NCBI GenBank assembly: GCA_021399445.1
Contig: JAJTUQ010000001.1
Span: 2,852,001-2,916,000, forward strand
Origin: Xylogone sp. PMI_703
Taxonomy: Eukaryota > Ascomycota > Leotiomycetes
DNA: 64,000 nt
Direction: 5' to 3'
The number at the start of each line of letters is the position of its first letter. Positions within the stretch are counted from its first letter, which is position 1. Below, piece after piece: positions 22,382-32,621 of this stretch. The notes under the pieces are model-generated. The model was not told the DNA's origin and ran no database searches. It saw nothing but the letters and a program-made list of their open reading frames with translations. Position numbers and translations under genes: made by a program.

Positions 22382-25300
22382 TTATAACGCCCTGAACTCC
22401 TGAAAGTCTTTCGGCACCTCCCAGTTGTGAGCACGGCAAGCCCTGATATAGGCATCTATGGCCTCGCCAATACCATATTCTCGCTGTTGCCCCTGCACAT
22501 TCTCCAGCCGTGCCGGGTTCGGTTCTACGTTAGAGATCGCCATACGTACTTGTAGAAGAACCGACTCTATGGATGATACAGCGCTCCAGCCTGAATTCGT
22601 GAGAAGCTCCATGCATAAAGCGCCACCAGCCGTAACGTGACCGCCCCCTCCTCTGGTGAAGGGGAGAAAGCGCGGTCGGATCACTCGTATGAAGGGGGGG
22701 CTATGAGGATAGGCTTTCCCAAAGCGCATTTCTAAGACGACGCTTTTCACTCCCGCCTTTTTCATGTCTTTTGCAAGAGGCAGGCTTGGATCAAAGCTGT
22801 GCAGCTCTATAATCCATTGATACACGTTTGAGACAGATCGTTCGTCAATATACCACCCGAGTTCATCCAGTGGAGTTGACCTTTGAATCTTGAGCACAGT
22901 TTGAAGATCTCGATTCAACCGCACCGTTGCAGCGATCGTTGCATATGATGGTGCTTCCATCAAGGATAAGGTTTCCATATCCAATGAGCCAGGAATGAAA
23001 TCCATTTTACTTTTTGATCCCCTGTAGATGGAAGGATACAGTTAGACTGATACCAGCTAAACTATCCAGATAGAATCACTCACTTAGTACTCTTCTTTTC
23101 CTTGATCACCTCTTCGTCATCCGTAGATAATAGAAAAGAGATGTCTGCCAGCTCCTCCTCATCGCTGAGAGCGCCATTTAAGGTTGAGGGCTTGGATGGT
23201 TGCTTGCGTTTCTTTGCTGGAGTCTTACCCACGGTTTTAATTAAACCCGCAGTCTTAGCTGTAACACAATCTGGAATACCTATAGGTTTATTGAGAGTGG
23301 ACACTGCAACGTGTTTCGGATCCTGGTTGGTATTTTTTGACTTGCTAGAGTGGCTCAATCAGCAAAATCCATAGATGTGGTCATCACCGTCGAGGTATTA
23401 AACGCTAGATAATGTGAAACATCATACCTCAAATTATCCAACTTCTGAGTCTGGAGTTGATCTTCGCTTGATTCCTGTACCTGAACAAGTAGATATCGAC
23501 ACTGAACCCAGTCGGTGTACTGTACCACAAAATATGGCTCAACGCACAGAAATTTTTCAGGCTTATTGACTATTTCATTCAGGCTCATGGCGGTGGTTAC
23601 ATTGAGGGTAGAACCTTGCCAACAACCCTATAATATGTTTAGCAAAGTATTCATAGCTATCTTCAGTCTGAAGCATACAGTGTTAATCCCCCCCGTATAC
23701 CCAACGGAAACTTGCATTTGCTGGGAGTGATATATTCCGTGTCCGTATGCTCTTCCGTGCACAGTGTCTCTAAAATCTAATCCATGGCGAATAATGCTGT
23801 GCCAGTTCTGCAAAGGACTTCCGTGGAACGCAAATAATGTTGGATGGTTCCAGTTGGGTCCTGGTCTCTCTTCTTGCAGGGCCTTGGCAAATCTTTGCTC
23901 CTTATCAGGTGAACCCTGGGCAAAACGGAATTGTACCCAGGTTGCAGGTATATTGGAGAGACGCTGATCAAGTTTTGCTTTATTATTAGCACTCTCATTC
24001 TCATCTTGCCCCGGGTACCTGTCCACTTGAACTATGCAAGATCTATTCGACGCAATTATCCAGCGTAGGACTCCCCAAGCAGCTGGCGAAATTCTATCAC
24101 GCCATGCCTTGAGATTAGGTTCTGAATAACGAGCTTGCTGAGTAAGGTACTCTACCATTTCTTTTACGGATGGTAAAGTTTCAAGGAGGGTTATTATTGT
24201 GTTCGCCTTCCCGTCGTCAATCATATCGTCGAAATTCTGGTCATAGACCACCGCCTGAGCAGGAACCCACCCACTTATTGAAGTCTCCCTGGATGGGCTT
24301 TCCGGAGTCGTGGGCGCGGCTTCATTCCGTTGTTGAGTACTGGTATATTGATAGACCATGTTGGATAGCTGAACAACTGGGTATAATGAGACATCTTCGA
24401 CACGGGAATGCATATTTAATTGGCCTCCGACAATAACTATCCAATCTCCCTTATGTACGGGAGATTCTGTTAAGTCTTCAAATATAGCTTCCCTTGAATC
24501 TAGGTTAAATTTGATTTCATGAAATTTGGAGAGCTTGGGGGCTTGTATTTGGCTTTGAGGAGGGAACGTTGTATGCCATGCCATAGCCGATTGATTTGGT
24601 TGCAAGTTAAACAATGGCACGGAAAGACTCATCCCAGTTGGATATTCGCGTAGCCTTCGATGCTGGCATGTACGGTCAGTAGTTTTATATACCTTTGGAG
24701 CTATTACACTTACCTTGGCACTTGTGTAGCAGAAGCTGATAAGAAGATCAACTACATAAGGCTGAGTTAATATCTCATGCTCCACGCTTGGCCCAAATCC
24801 AAGGGACATGTATTGGTAGAGGCATAAAGGCTTTGAGCACACGTAAGGTTTTAGTGCCTCAAAATTTGCTTTAACTTCATCGTGACAGACAAGACAAAAC
24901 TCCGTACACCGAACCAAGTATCTCAATGCAAACTGAATGGAGATAAGTGGGAATGACATATTATTTTCTTTGTTGTCCACAAGATGGTCTCCACAAAGTA
25001 TCTCGGGTAGATTCATACCCGGTAGAATGGAATGACCATATTGCATTTCACAGTCAGTATTGTCCACTGAGGTACGACTTTGCGTGTTGTTGAGGTATTC
25101 CTTCGCGCCATCCCAACTAGTACTTTTGCTTTTTCGTATTTTAAGCAGTGAAATGAACTGCTCGTTGAGAAATTCGTTTAGACTGCTAGAAATAAACATG
25201 CTCGAATATCCTGTATTCTTTGGAGTGGCTTCGCCGTCGATGGCGAGTCCGGTGGTGCTTCGACTATCTTTATTGACAATGGAGAAAGCGGCAATCGATT

Positions 25301-26223
25301 CTTCAACCGTGGGCTTGTATTTCCTTGCTACTCCGATACGAAATTGGACAGTATTTGATTTTGCCGGTTCTGAGATAATAGCCTCGAGAGACTTATACTC
25401 TCTATTGTATCGCATTAAAAGTATCACATACTGATTTGGATCCAAGCCCCAGGCTTGGAGAACTTCCTCTGACAGCTCGAGCTTTGCAATTCGAATTGAA
25501 ATGCTAAGAATACTGGTGGAAGAGTCTGCTTCCATGCCACTTATAATACCTATCTTAAAACCTGCAAATCTGACTGCACGGAGATCTGCCTTGATTCGTT
25601 GATTGATCTCACGAAAATCTTTGGGGCTGAAATAAACCACCCCTCCTGACTGGTCCAGTTGTGAAAATTCTTCGATGCCATCAAAATTGTCCTCAATTAC
25701 CTCATCCATTGAATCAAGGATAGAGTCATCATCATCCTCATCACTATCACGAGTCGGCATGAATAAGTCGTCTCGTGAGTCCGATGCTACTGCGATTTGG
25801 AGCCGTTGGGAAATGACATTGATTAACTCCGGAATACGCATCCCTGCTGAAGTTTTGGCCAGTTGATCCAAGACGTCGTTCACACATTGCGGGGCTTCTA
25901 TAGATTTTGTGAAAATAATATATGTGTTTGCGCTAGGATAACCAGGAACGTCTAATATAATCAGTCTATATATACAAATACAAATAATAGCCAAAGTAGT
26001 ATAGATAGGACGTTGAAAGAATTTATACGGATTTCTCCATTATAAGATCAAGATACGAGGTCATACCTGTAGCAAGAATTCCAATCTCAATAGGTTGAGC
26101 AGAAGGAGGAAAGTAACGAAAGTTCACATCTCCATCGTCATCGCCTCTTGCAATATCGGAGATGCAGTCTATGCCTTTACTATTGGAAGTAAGGATATCT
26201 GCGATGAATTCCTTCCGGGTCAT
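22382..26223 (-). CDS. PARP-type ADP-ribosyltransferase fused to a UBE2Q-type ubiquitin-conjugating domain
   Basis: Six exons on the minus strand: 26223-26067, 25951-24714, 24662-23679, 23627-23428, 23344-23084 and 23021-22382; 1,159 residues. The 51 nt intron at 24663-24713 is in frame without a stop, so simple ORF calling keeps it. N-terminal region (1-465): an acidic patch, then a probable zinc site Cx2C-x15-Cx4C (405-429). PARP fold about 690-840: FAFHGSP (His745), GIYHS (Tyr776), and YFVVQYTDW where Tyr825 aligns with the catalytic Glu of PARP1, giving H-Y-Y as in PARP16. After a basic linker, the E2 fold (953-1159) has GGALCMELL with active-site Cys1083, closest to UBE2Q. Both active sites look intact for mono-ADP-ribosylation and ubiquitin thioester formation; coupling of the two is inference. 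Confidence 0.9.
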
Positions 26224-26926
26224 GGCTACCAAAGACGGTTCCCGGTGAAGCTATTGCCAATACGGGATCGTGATTTTGCGTCGTGGCAGGATTGGTGGTA
26301 TGAATTGAAACGTACTTTGCAATGCAACGCTATCTAACAATTGAGCAATATACGTAGTTAAATAGCCATTTCTCGTTAGACTGAGTGTCTTCACTGGCTG
26401 AGTGCTATTTAGTAATAATCTTGAGAAACACTGCTCACGAAAATAACAGTAGATAGGTCAGGCATATCCAAAAAGGAGCTCCGCGCCAGCTTATTATAAT
26501 ATGGCCTGGGCTGTGACTACAGACTGACGCAGCATCGAGAACCGTTGAGAACCATAACCTTAGGTTAGCTTCTAGGCAGAACAACATCGGTGCCTCGTTG
26601 GCGGAACCACTAGTCTTTATTCGTTACAATAAGGCCAGTATCTTTGCTTATAATATAAACGTGTTTGAAGATCTGAAAACTTAACAGAGGTGTTTGATAG
26701 CACATATTTAGCCTAGAAGAAGAATGTTCATAGCACGGGACGAGTATGTTCTTGAAGAGTCAAGCATCATAAAGACCAAACGCTTGAATTTAGTTGGCTT
26801 GAACAGGCATAGCTGCCGTAAGCTAAATTCGTAGTTCCGCCAATGATGCCACTAGCCTCGCTAGCGCTAATGGCCACGATCATAGAACTTTAGTCTCGAG
26901 TCTACCATTACACAGTCATAACAAAT
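26224..26926. other. Divergent intergenic region, PARP-UBC / COG7-like
   Basis: 703 bp between two divergent starts. Nothing beyond AT-rich sequence and short unsupported frames was seen. Confidence 0.5.
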
Positions 26927-28048
26927 ATGGCCTGGGATTCTAAGACGTCGCGTAGACGCCAAAACAGCGGCGCTGCATCAAAACTTTCAACTGGACAGAT
27001 ACGATCTCGTTCAGTATCAAATGTTGCCGTTGAACCTAAGTCCGCCCATGTAGCTGACCCTGCACTTCTACCATTTCTTCATCCCTCCTTTGATTCGGCG
27101 GAATATCTTAATTCTACCCTCCCGCAACTTCAACAGTCCCCTACCTCTTACGGTTCAGGGGAAGCTGTTCCCCTAGCGGAACTGTCTACTCAGACCCAAA
27201 CCCTTCTATCTCAGTTAAGCGCACATACAACCAGACTCACGAATACCTTGACCCAACTTACAGATGAGATTCTCCGGAGTGGGAGTAGACTAGCCTATGA
27301 GGTCGAAGTACTTAGAGGAGAGACTCTTGGATTATCTGAGGCATTAACCGAGAACCTGCAAGACGATATCCAGAGGTTTGTACCGGGGGGCATATCACAA
27401 GAGGCCATCCGCAAAGACTCGAGAGCTATTGAGGCAAATGGGAACAGGAGGAGACAATCTCTAGACAGTCCTGGGGAGAAAGAAGCTACAACAGCTACAA
27501 TTTCGGATCCTCCGTACATTACGCAACTAAGAACCCTCACTCTCGTTCGGTCTCGACTAGATGCAGTGATCAAAACATTTGGTGATGCAATGGCCTGGAC
27601 TTTTCCACCATCCGAAGTATCTGTGGGCTCTTCATTTTTATCAGTTTCAGCCCCAGACCCAGGGTCGGATACACATAGTACCGAAGAAAAGGGCCAACAA
27701 GTGTCTAAGCAACTCAGGGATGAGATCATGGAGTTACTGGCGAGTGATAACGCGATTGAGGGAATCGAGGCAGCCGCTAAAAGGGTAGAAGGGCTTAAGG
27801 AGCTAACCATAGTTTGGAAAGGCACGGCCGAAGAAAAAGCAAGAATTAAGTTTGTCGAGAGCCTTGCAAGGATGGTTGAGGATAGGCATAAAGATTTACT
27901 CAGAGAAGCCGAACAAGACGATCGATTTGCGCTAAAAGTCGAGCCCGAGCAGGACATAAGTGACATTACATCCGAGGAAGCTAAACCTCAAGCTCAAAGT
28001 GTATATGGGTTCATCAGTCGTCTGCAGAAGATGCGTGAAGGGCTATAG
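26927..28048 (+). CDS. Probable conserved oligomeric Golgi complex subunit 7 (fungal form)
   Basis: Single exon, 373 residues, ATG 26927. After a disordered basic start, residues 45-60 read DPALLPFLHPSFDSAEYLNSTLP, matching the short N-terminal motif of COG-family tethers. A long coiled coil follows (LSTQTQTLLSQLSAHTTRL... about 85-135). The C-terminal half is helical and charged, with KFVESLARMVEDR near 305. Yeast Cog7 is also short (279 residues), unlike the 770-residue animal form, which fits this length. COG tethers retrograde vesicles at the Golgi. Family assignment is by eye and moderate; another coiled-coil tethering subunit is possible. Confidence 0.6.
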   Translation: MAWDSKTSRRRQNSGAASKLSTGQIRSRSVSNVAVEPKSAHVADPALLPFLHPSFDSAEYLNSTLPQLQQSPTSYGSGEAVPLAELSTQTQTLLSQLSAHTTRLTNTLTQLTDEILRSGSRLAYEVEVLRGETLGLSEALTENLQDDIQRFVPGGISQEAIRKDSRAIEANGNRRRQSLDSPGEKEATTATISDPPYITQLRTLTLVRSRLDAVIKTFGDAMAWTFPPSEVSVGSSFLSVSAPDPGSDTHSTEEKGQQVSKQLRDEIMELLASDNAIEGIEAAAKRVEGLKELTIVWKGTAEEKARIKFVESLARMVEDRHKDLLREAEQDDRFALKVEPEQDISDITSEEAKPQAQSVYGFISRLQKMREGL

Positions 28049-28278
28049 ACGTGAAGATGGAGGGTGTAGCCAGTGTCTCTGCCCCAGTCTGATACATAGT
28101 CAGATTTCCGGAATTTTCCGCTAACCGATAAAAGTGGTGGGAAATCCCAAAGTACCGTAGGTTCACATTGTGTATATTCACGAAAAGATTACACAGCCTC
28201 TTCCTTTGAATATGAGTCACTTCCACAATTTTTAGGGCGTGATTCTATATCTCAGCCCTTTGGTGCTGAACTCTTGAA

Positions 28279-29157
28279 ATGTCTCTCAACGTTCATCTAT
28301 TGAAGGTTTTTGCTGCAACAGAACACGGGGGGAATCCATTACCCGTGGTGATTGATGCGTCTGATTTGTCGAGGAGACAAATGCAGAACATAGCTAAGTA
28401 TTATGGCCATGAGAGTGGTTTCATAATTCCCGCTGCACCCGGTTGCGAATATGATTATACATTCAAATTCTGGGTTCCAGGCCATGAAATGGAGATGTGC
28501 GGTCATGCAACTATTGGCGGGGTTTATCTACTGCATAAGTTAGGTATCCTACAAAAGAAGCATCTCAAAATCTCCACGCTGAGCGGGATAGTGGAAGTGA
28601 ATGTTACGATGCAAGAGGATATCTGGGTCGAGATATCACAGCCTTGCGGAATAGTCAATAAATTATCTGAGGACAAACATGAAGAGATCTTATCTGTGTT
28701 GGGAATATTACAGGAAGATTTAGCGGAATTCCCACTCCAGAATTCAATGACCAGCCGTGTCAAAACATTAATTCCTCTCTCAAGCGTCGCGACCTTAGAC
28801 AAGCTCGAGCCAGACTTTTCCAGAATGCAGCAAGTCTGTGGTAATATTGGCTCGACTGGGTTATATCCTTATGCGATTCAGGATCTTCATCAGGGAATAT
28901 TCAGCGCCCGCCAATTCCCAAAGTCATCCGGCTACCCAGAAGATGCTGCTACTGGAATAGCGGGTGCGGCACTGGCATTTGGTCTATTGGAGAATAGACT
29001 TGTGAGAGCTGACAGCTCGGTGAAGATCAATCAAGGAGTTGCAATGGGACACCCTTCCCAAATTGCTGTCCGCTTTAGGGTTCAGGATGGAAAAGTCCTG
29101 GGTTGCTGGTTAGGTGGGAATGCAGACTATGAAAGAGTCGAAGAAATAGCCTTTTAA
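28279..29157 (+). CDS. PhzF-family isomerase/epimerase
   Basis: Single exon, 292 residues. Diagnostic motifs of the PhzF (diaminopimelate-epimerase fold) family are present: GGNPLPVV near the N-terminus, GHESGF with the catalytic Glu45 at the same position as in bacterial PhzF, MCGHATIGG (about 73-82), and PEDAATGIAGAALA (about 220). There is no signal peptide. Bacterial PhzF isomerises a dihydro-hydroxyanthranilate in phenazine synthesis, but most fungal homologues have unknown substrates and no phenazine pathway is nearby. It follows the COG7-like gene on the same strand after 230 bp. Confidence 0.9.
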   Translation: MSLNVHLLKVFAATEHGGNPLPVVIDASDLSRRQMQNIAKYYGHESGFIIPAAPGCEYDYTFKFWVPGHEMEMCGHATIGGVYLLHKLGILQKKHLKISTLSGIVEVNVTMQEDIWVEISQPCGIVNKLSEDKHEEILSVLGILQEDLAEFPLQNSMTSRVKTLIPLSSVATLDKLEPDFSRMQQVCGNIGSTGLYPYAIQDLHQGIFSARQFPKSSGYPEDAATGIAGAALAFGLLENRLVRADSSVKINQGVAMGHPSQIAVRFRVQDGKVLGCWLGGNADYERVEEIAF

Positions 29158-29725
29158 GATTATGGCTTGGCCGATTAAAGTGCCGTGAGTGATAGATAAA
29201 TATACTGCAATGCACGTAGTTCTGCTCAATTCCATAAAATGGCTCTTTAAACAAGAGCAGTGCCATTACAAGGCTGTCAAAAAACCCCGCGAGGCAATGC
29301 CTCGGAACTAGTAATTAACCGATGTAAAGCAGGGTTGGTAAAAGTTAAGATGCGCTAGCCTTCATTTGATGTAGCGTACCAGATCATGAGGCTTGCCCTG
29401 CGCCGTCACCTTGCCTTGCGAAATAGACTTGTGTTTCTCCTCCTTGACTTTCACAACGACAGCATTGCTCCTGTCGGCGATTCAGCTATTTCCTTCGCAA
29501 TAGAGAGCAAGTGTCTATTGCCTCTTTCTTTAACTACAAATGATTTAATTCATCTTTCTGCGATACTCTTCTACTTGTCGCCTAGTTTGTCGCGGGCTAA
29601 AGTTATTGTCCGCCTTCTTTGCGACCACTCACCATACACAAATTACAACAATCTTTAAGAGTGTATTTCGATATCTCTTAAGCCAACTTAATTGCGCAGT
29701 GTTACACTATTAATTCTATTCAATC
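29158..29725. other. Intergenic region, PhzF / Sds3-like
   Basis: 568 bp. A 90-codon frame at 29386-29658 carries no recognisable domain. Otherwise AT-rich promoter-type sequence. Confidence 0.5.
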
Positions 29726-31318
29726 ATGGCCATGAGCACTTCTCCGCAGTTATCCCCATCCTTGGGGACAGTCAGTAGGCTCGACCAACAGCACTCAAAT
29801 TCTCCTCCTCCGCAACAACAGATTTCAAAGCGAGACAAGCGACGAACCATGCTATCAGAACGATTGGCAGATATTACAGCACAATTCTCGTCAAATAGAG
29901 ATGCCCATTTTCGAGAACAGCTCCAAGCTATCCAGCTTGACATGAATCTCATCATGTCAGCAGATGTTCACGACAAATTGCCGCTACCTGACAGTGGTGA
30001 TGAGATCTACGAATTGGTACAAAAGCATATGCCGCGTGCAATGATGAAATCTTCTGGTCTGCCTCCAAGAGCCGGCAAACTCTATGCAGAATTTGCCAGA
30101 GAAGTTAATGACGCTATTGAAGAGAGAGATAGCGCTCTAACTACACATTTAGTAAGCTCATCTCACCTACACTACGTTTTAATCATTTGGCTAACCTATC
30201 TACAGAGGGACTACGAAGTTAGATTGAGCGAGTTCAATGCAGCAGATGCATATAGAAGGAAACTTGCAGAAAAAGAGCACCAGGCGTTATCTAATACTCT
30301 TCGCGACCGTCTCATCAACAGCGTCACCTCAAAAAAGGCACGCCTCGGAAAAGATAAGGAGTCTCTGGAAATTGGCGAAGGAAACGCACTTCTGTTGCAT
30401 CCAAGTCAATTTGGTATCGCGAACCCCGCCAGTCCCGGCGGATTTCACACAAAAAGAGCTACCAGACACAGACGAGATGCGGATGAATTCCTGGGCAGTG
30501 CAGAAATGAACAAACGTAAACGTAAAGCTGCTGAGAGTGATGAATCACCAGCTCCAGCAAGGCAGCGGATTGATAATGGTTCCACCACTCCATTATGGCT
30601 CGCAGATAAACAAATGAATCTGTCACAACAGGTCGACTCCTCGCTGTACAGCATTGACAAGCTCTTTACAGACAAGGAACTAGCAATGACATATAATGCT
30701 GCTGCTCTTGCAGCACACTCGTACATGACACACCACAAACCCTATTCAGGCGACAATGACTCTCTTCACAACGAGAAAAGCGGCTCTAACTCCGATAACG
30801 AGAAAACTAATGGGCATGACGAGGATGAAGATCAAACTCCAGGTGCCCCATCTATGGAACGTCAATATTCGCATGCAACCCGCAGTACCCGGGGCGGAGG
30901 TCTTCAATCCAACTATAATACTGGCATTGGAATAGATGCTATCAGCGATCTTAATTACCCAGGCAACATGCAAGCATTAACCAAACAAATGCCCAAGCTA
31001 CCTCCCCTACTATCCTCAGTCATGCAAAAGCAGTGGGTCCGAACAGATCTGGCCAATGGTCCTCAAGGCTTGGCTGATAGCGAGGCTGCGATGGAGCTAG
31101 AGATCATCAAACGGGCGCGTTCATATAATGATGACCGTGGCCTAGGGAAGAACCTGGAACTTGAGAATGGAGGGAAAAGCTTGCTCGAAATTGTTGCGCC
31201 TCAAAGGGGCAATTATAAGTACTTTGTCAAGTCAGATCACGGCAAGGATATGTTGAGCAACCTAAGAGAGGAATTAGGAGATAATCTGGGCAGAGATAGC
31301 TCCGCGTCCATACAATAG
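29726..31318 (+). CDS. Putative Sds3-like subunit of an Rpd3L/Sin3 deacetylase complex
   Basis: ATG at 29726. The frame is open to 31318 (530 residues), but 30152-30205 is a 54 nt in-frame intron (donor GTAAGC, branch CTAAC, acceptor CTACAG). Removing it joins DSALTTHL to RDYEVRLSEF and gives 512 residues. The layout resembles Sds3: an N-terminal coiled segment (KRDKRRTMLSERL, then HFREQLQAIQ, about 35-70), a second coiled coil (about 115-185) ending in LINSVTSKKARL, then a long disordered, charged nuclear-type region with a basic HTKRATRHRRDADEF patch. Sds3 holds the Sin3-Rpd3 histone deacetylase complex together. The match is by architecture and short motifs only. Confidence 0.55.
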   Translation: MAMSTSPQLSPSLGTVSRLDQQHSNSPPPQQQISKRDKRRTMLSERLADITAQFSSNRDAHFREQLQAIQLDMNLIMSADVHDKLPLPDSGDEIYELVQKHMPRAMMKSSGLPPRAGKLYAEFAREVNDAIEERDSALTTHLVSSSHLHYVLIIWLTYLQRDYEVRLSEFNAADAYRRKLAEKEHQALSNTLRDRLINSVTSKKARLGKDKESLEIGEGNALLLHPSQFGIANPASPGGFHTKRATRHRRDADEFLGSAEMNKRKRKAAESDESPAPARQRIDNGSTTPLWLADKQMNLSQQVDSSLYSIDKLFTDKELAMTYNAAALAAHSYMTHHKPYSGDNDSLHNEKSGSNSDNEKTNGHDEDEDQTPGAPSMERQYSHATRSTRGGGLQSNYNTGIGIDAISDLNYPGNMQALTKQMPKLPPLLSSVMQKQWVRTDLANGPQGLADSEAAMELEIIKRARSYNDDRGLGKNLELENGGKSLLEIVAPQRGNYKYFVKSDHGKDMLSNLREELGDNLGRDSSASIQ

Positions 31319-31688
31319 TAGGATAAAAGGGAGTCAGGCATGACGATCGAGGGCTGATTGAGAGGGAGTTACTTGATACCCTGTCAATTTCTTTTTCTTT
31401 TGTTACAAACATAACAGTGGCGTAAGGATATCCGGGTTCATTTTTCATTTTGTTCGAGAGAGCGGAGTACTGCATTCATGAATTTCCCTCCTATGGCGTA
31501 TCAGGAACCAGCGAGTTTCAATAGAGAATCAATGCAATAAAAGTTCATAATTCACACATTGAAAGTTCTCATTGTCTTTCTCTAATACTAAAATTATAAA
31601 AACATCGCATGCTAAATTATATCACAATCTGTATAGATGACACAAGTATTCCCAAAATATCCCGAACAAGACCTCTTTAAGTTAACCT
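31319..31688. other. Convergent intergenic region
   Basis: 370 bp between two convergent gene ends, AT-rich; 3' UTRs expected. No gene seen. Confidence 0.5.
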
Positions 31689-32621
31689 TCATGGCCCAAA
31701 TACTAGAGCCCTTACCTCAATACTCTCCCGTCCCTTGGCACCCTCGGGCGACCTTGGGTCTACGAAAGCAGTATGTGGCACTCTCCCACCTTGTACTGTC
31801 GTACCTTCTTTCAGAGACTCGCTATCGAAACACTCTAGCAGTAGTCGTTCATTATTCGTCATGCCGCTCCAGTAATACCAGTCTTGATCTGGATTGTATC
31901 TCACACCAGCAGTCTGACCAGTTCGATCTGGGTATCTATGTTCAATTGGGATGAGATCCTCAGACTTCACAGATGCAGACGATGCAAACCCTAAGGGGTT
32001 GGTCTGGACGGCACCATTGATAGGCCTCCAGACGTTGATGATACGATAGCGGCCTTTGAGAAGGGTCTCGGCTTCTTCTGGACAGTGCTGGTACACACGC
32101 TGCTTCGCGCTGTCAACGGTCTGATCGATGTGGACTCTTGTTACTGGAGCTCTATGGGCGTCAGGACTCGATCGGCGGATGGTATGATCAAATAGCACGA
32201 TCTTATTTGAACCCGGCACATTATCAAGGAGTAGCTTCTCGACTTCTGGGTAATATTTGCTCTTGATAGACTCATCGTCCAGGAAATCCTTCTCGGCAGA
32301 GTCTGGAACATTTGTAAGAACCGCAAAGGCGTCCTTGTCAAGCGTAAAGTTCGACTCGTTGCCCCGAATGTCCTTTATGGTAACCTCGACATCAAACGCT
32401 CCAAAGTTGCGTTGTGGCTGGCCCTCAGGTTGTTTCTCGACATAGTTGAATGGCACGGAACCATCCTCGGGGGGTTTGAAGTAGTTCAGGGTAGTGGTTA
32501 CATTGCCGCGGGGAATGTAACTGCTGTCGACTGTTGTGTTGCCCTGCGCAGCAGCTTCGGCGCGAGATGATTTGGACAGGTTGTGTGCTGGAACGGCTTG
32601 AACTGGGTTTGCGGTTGCCAT
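31689..32621 (-). CDS. AsaB/CmcJ-like hydroxylase/desaturase
   Basis: Single exon, 310 residues. It has the family blocks TTTLNYFKPPEDGS near residue 43, VTRVHIDQT (about 160-168, the HxD metal-type pair), IINVWRPINGAVQTNPLGF (about 195-215) and a C-terminal HTAFVDPRSP with a second His and an Arg-rich end. This set defines the fungal AsaB/GA4-desaturase/CmcJ group of iron-dependent oxygenase-like proteins, found in aspergillic-acid and other secondary-metabolite clusters but also as isolated genes. No synthase, transporter or cluster regulator is adjacent, so its substrate cannot be deduced. No signal peptide. Confidence 0.85.
   Translation of the reverse strand: MATANPVQAVPAHNLSKSSRAEAAAQGNTTVDSSYIPRGNVTTTLNYFKPPEDGSVPFNYVEKQPEGQPQRNFGAFDVEVTIKDIRGNESNFTLDKDAFAVLTNVPDSAEKDFLDDESIKSKYYPEVEKLLLDNVPGSNKIVLFDHTIRRSSPDAHRAPVTRVHIDQTVDSAKQRVYQHCPEEAETLLKGRYRIINVWRPINGAVQTNPLGFASSASVKSEDLIPIEHRYPDRTGQTAGVRYNPDQDWYYWSGMTNNERLLLECFDSESLKEGTTVQGGRVPHTAFVDPRSPEGAKGRESIEVRALVFGP

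Noticed and set aside
27295..27966. 223-codon minus-strand frame antisense to the COG7-like gene
   Set aside because: No domain or splice support; mirror of a coding exon.
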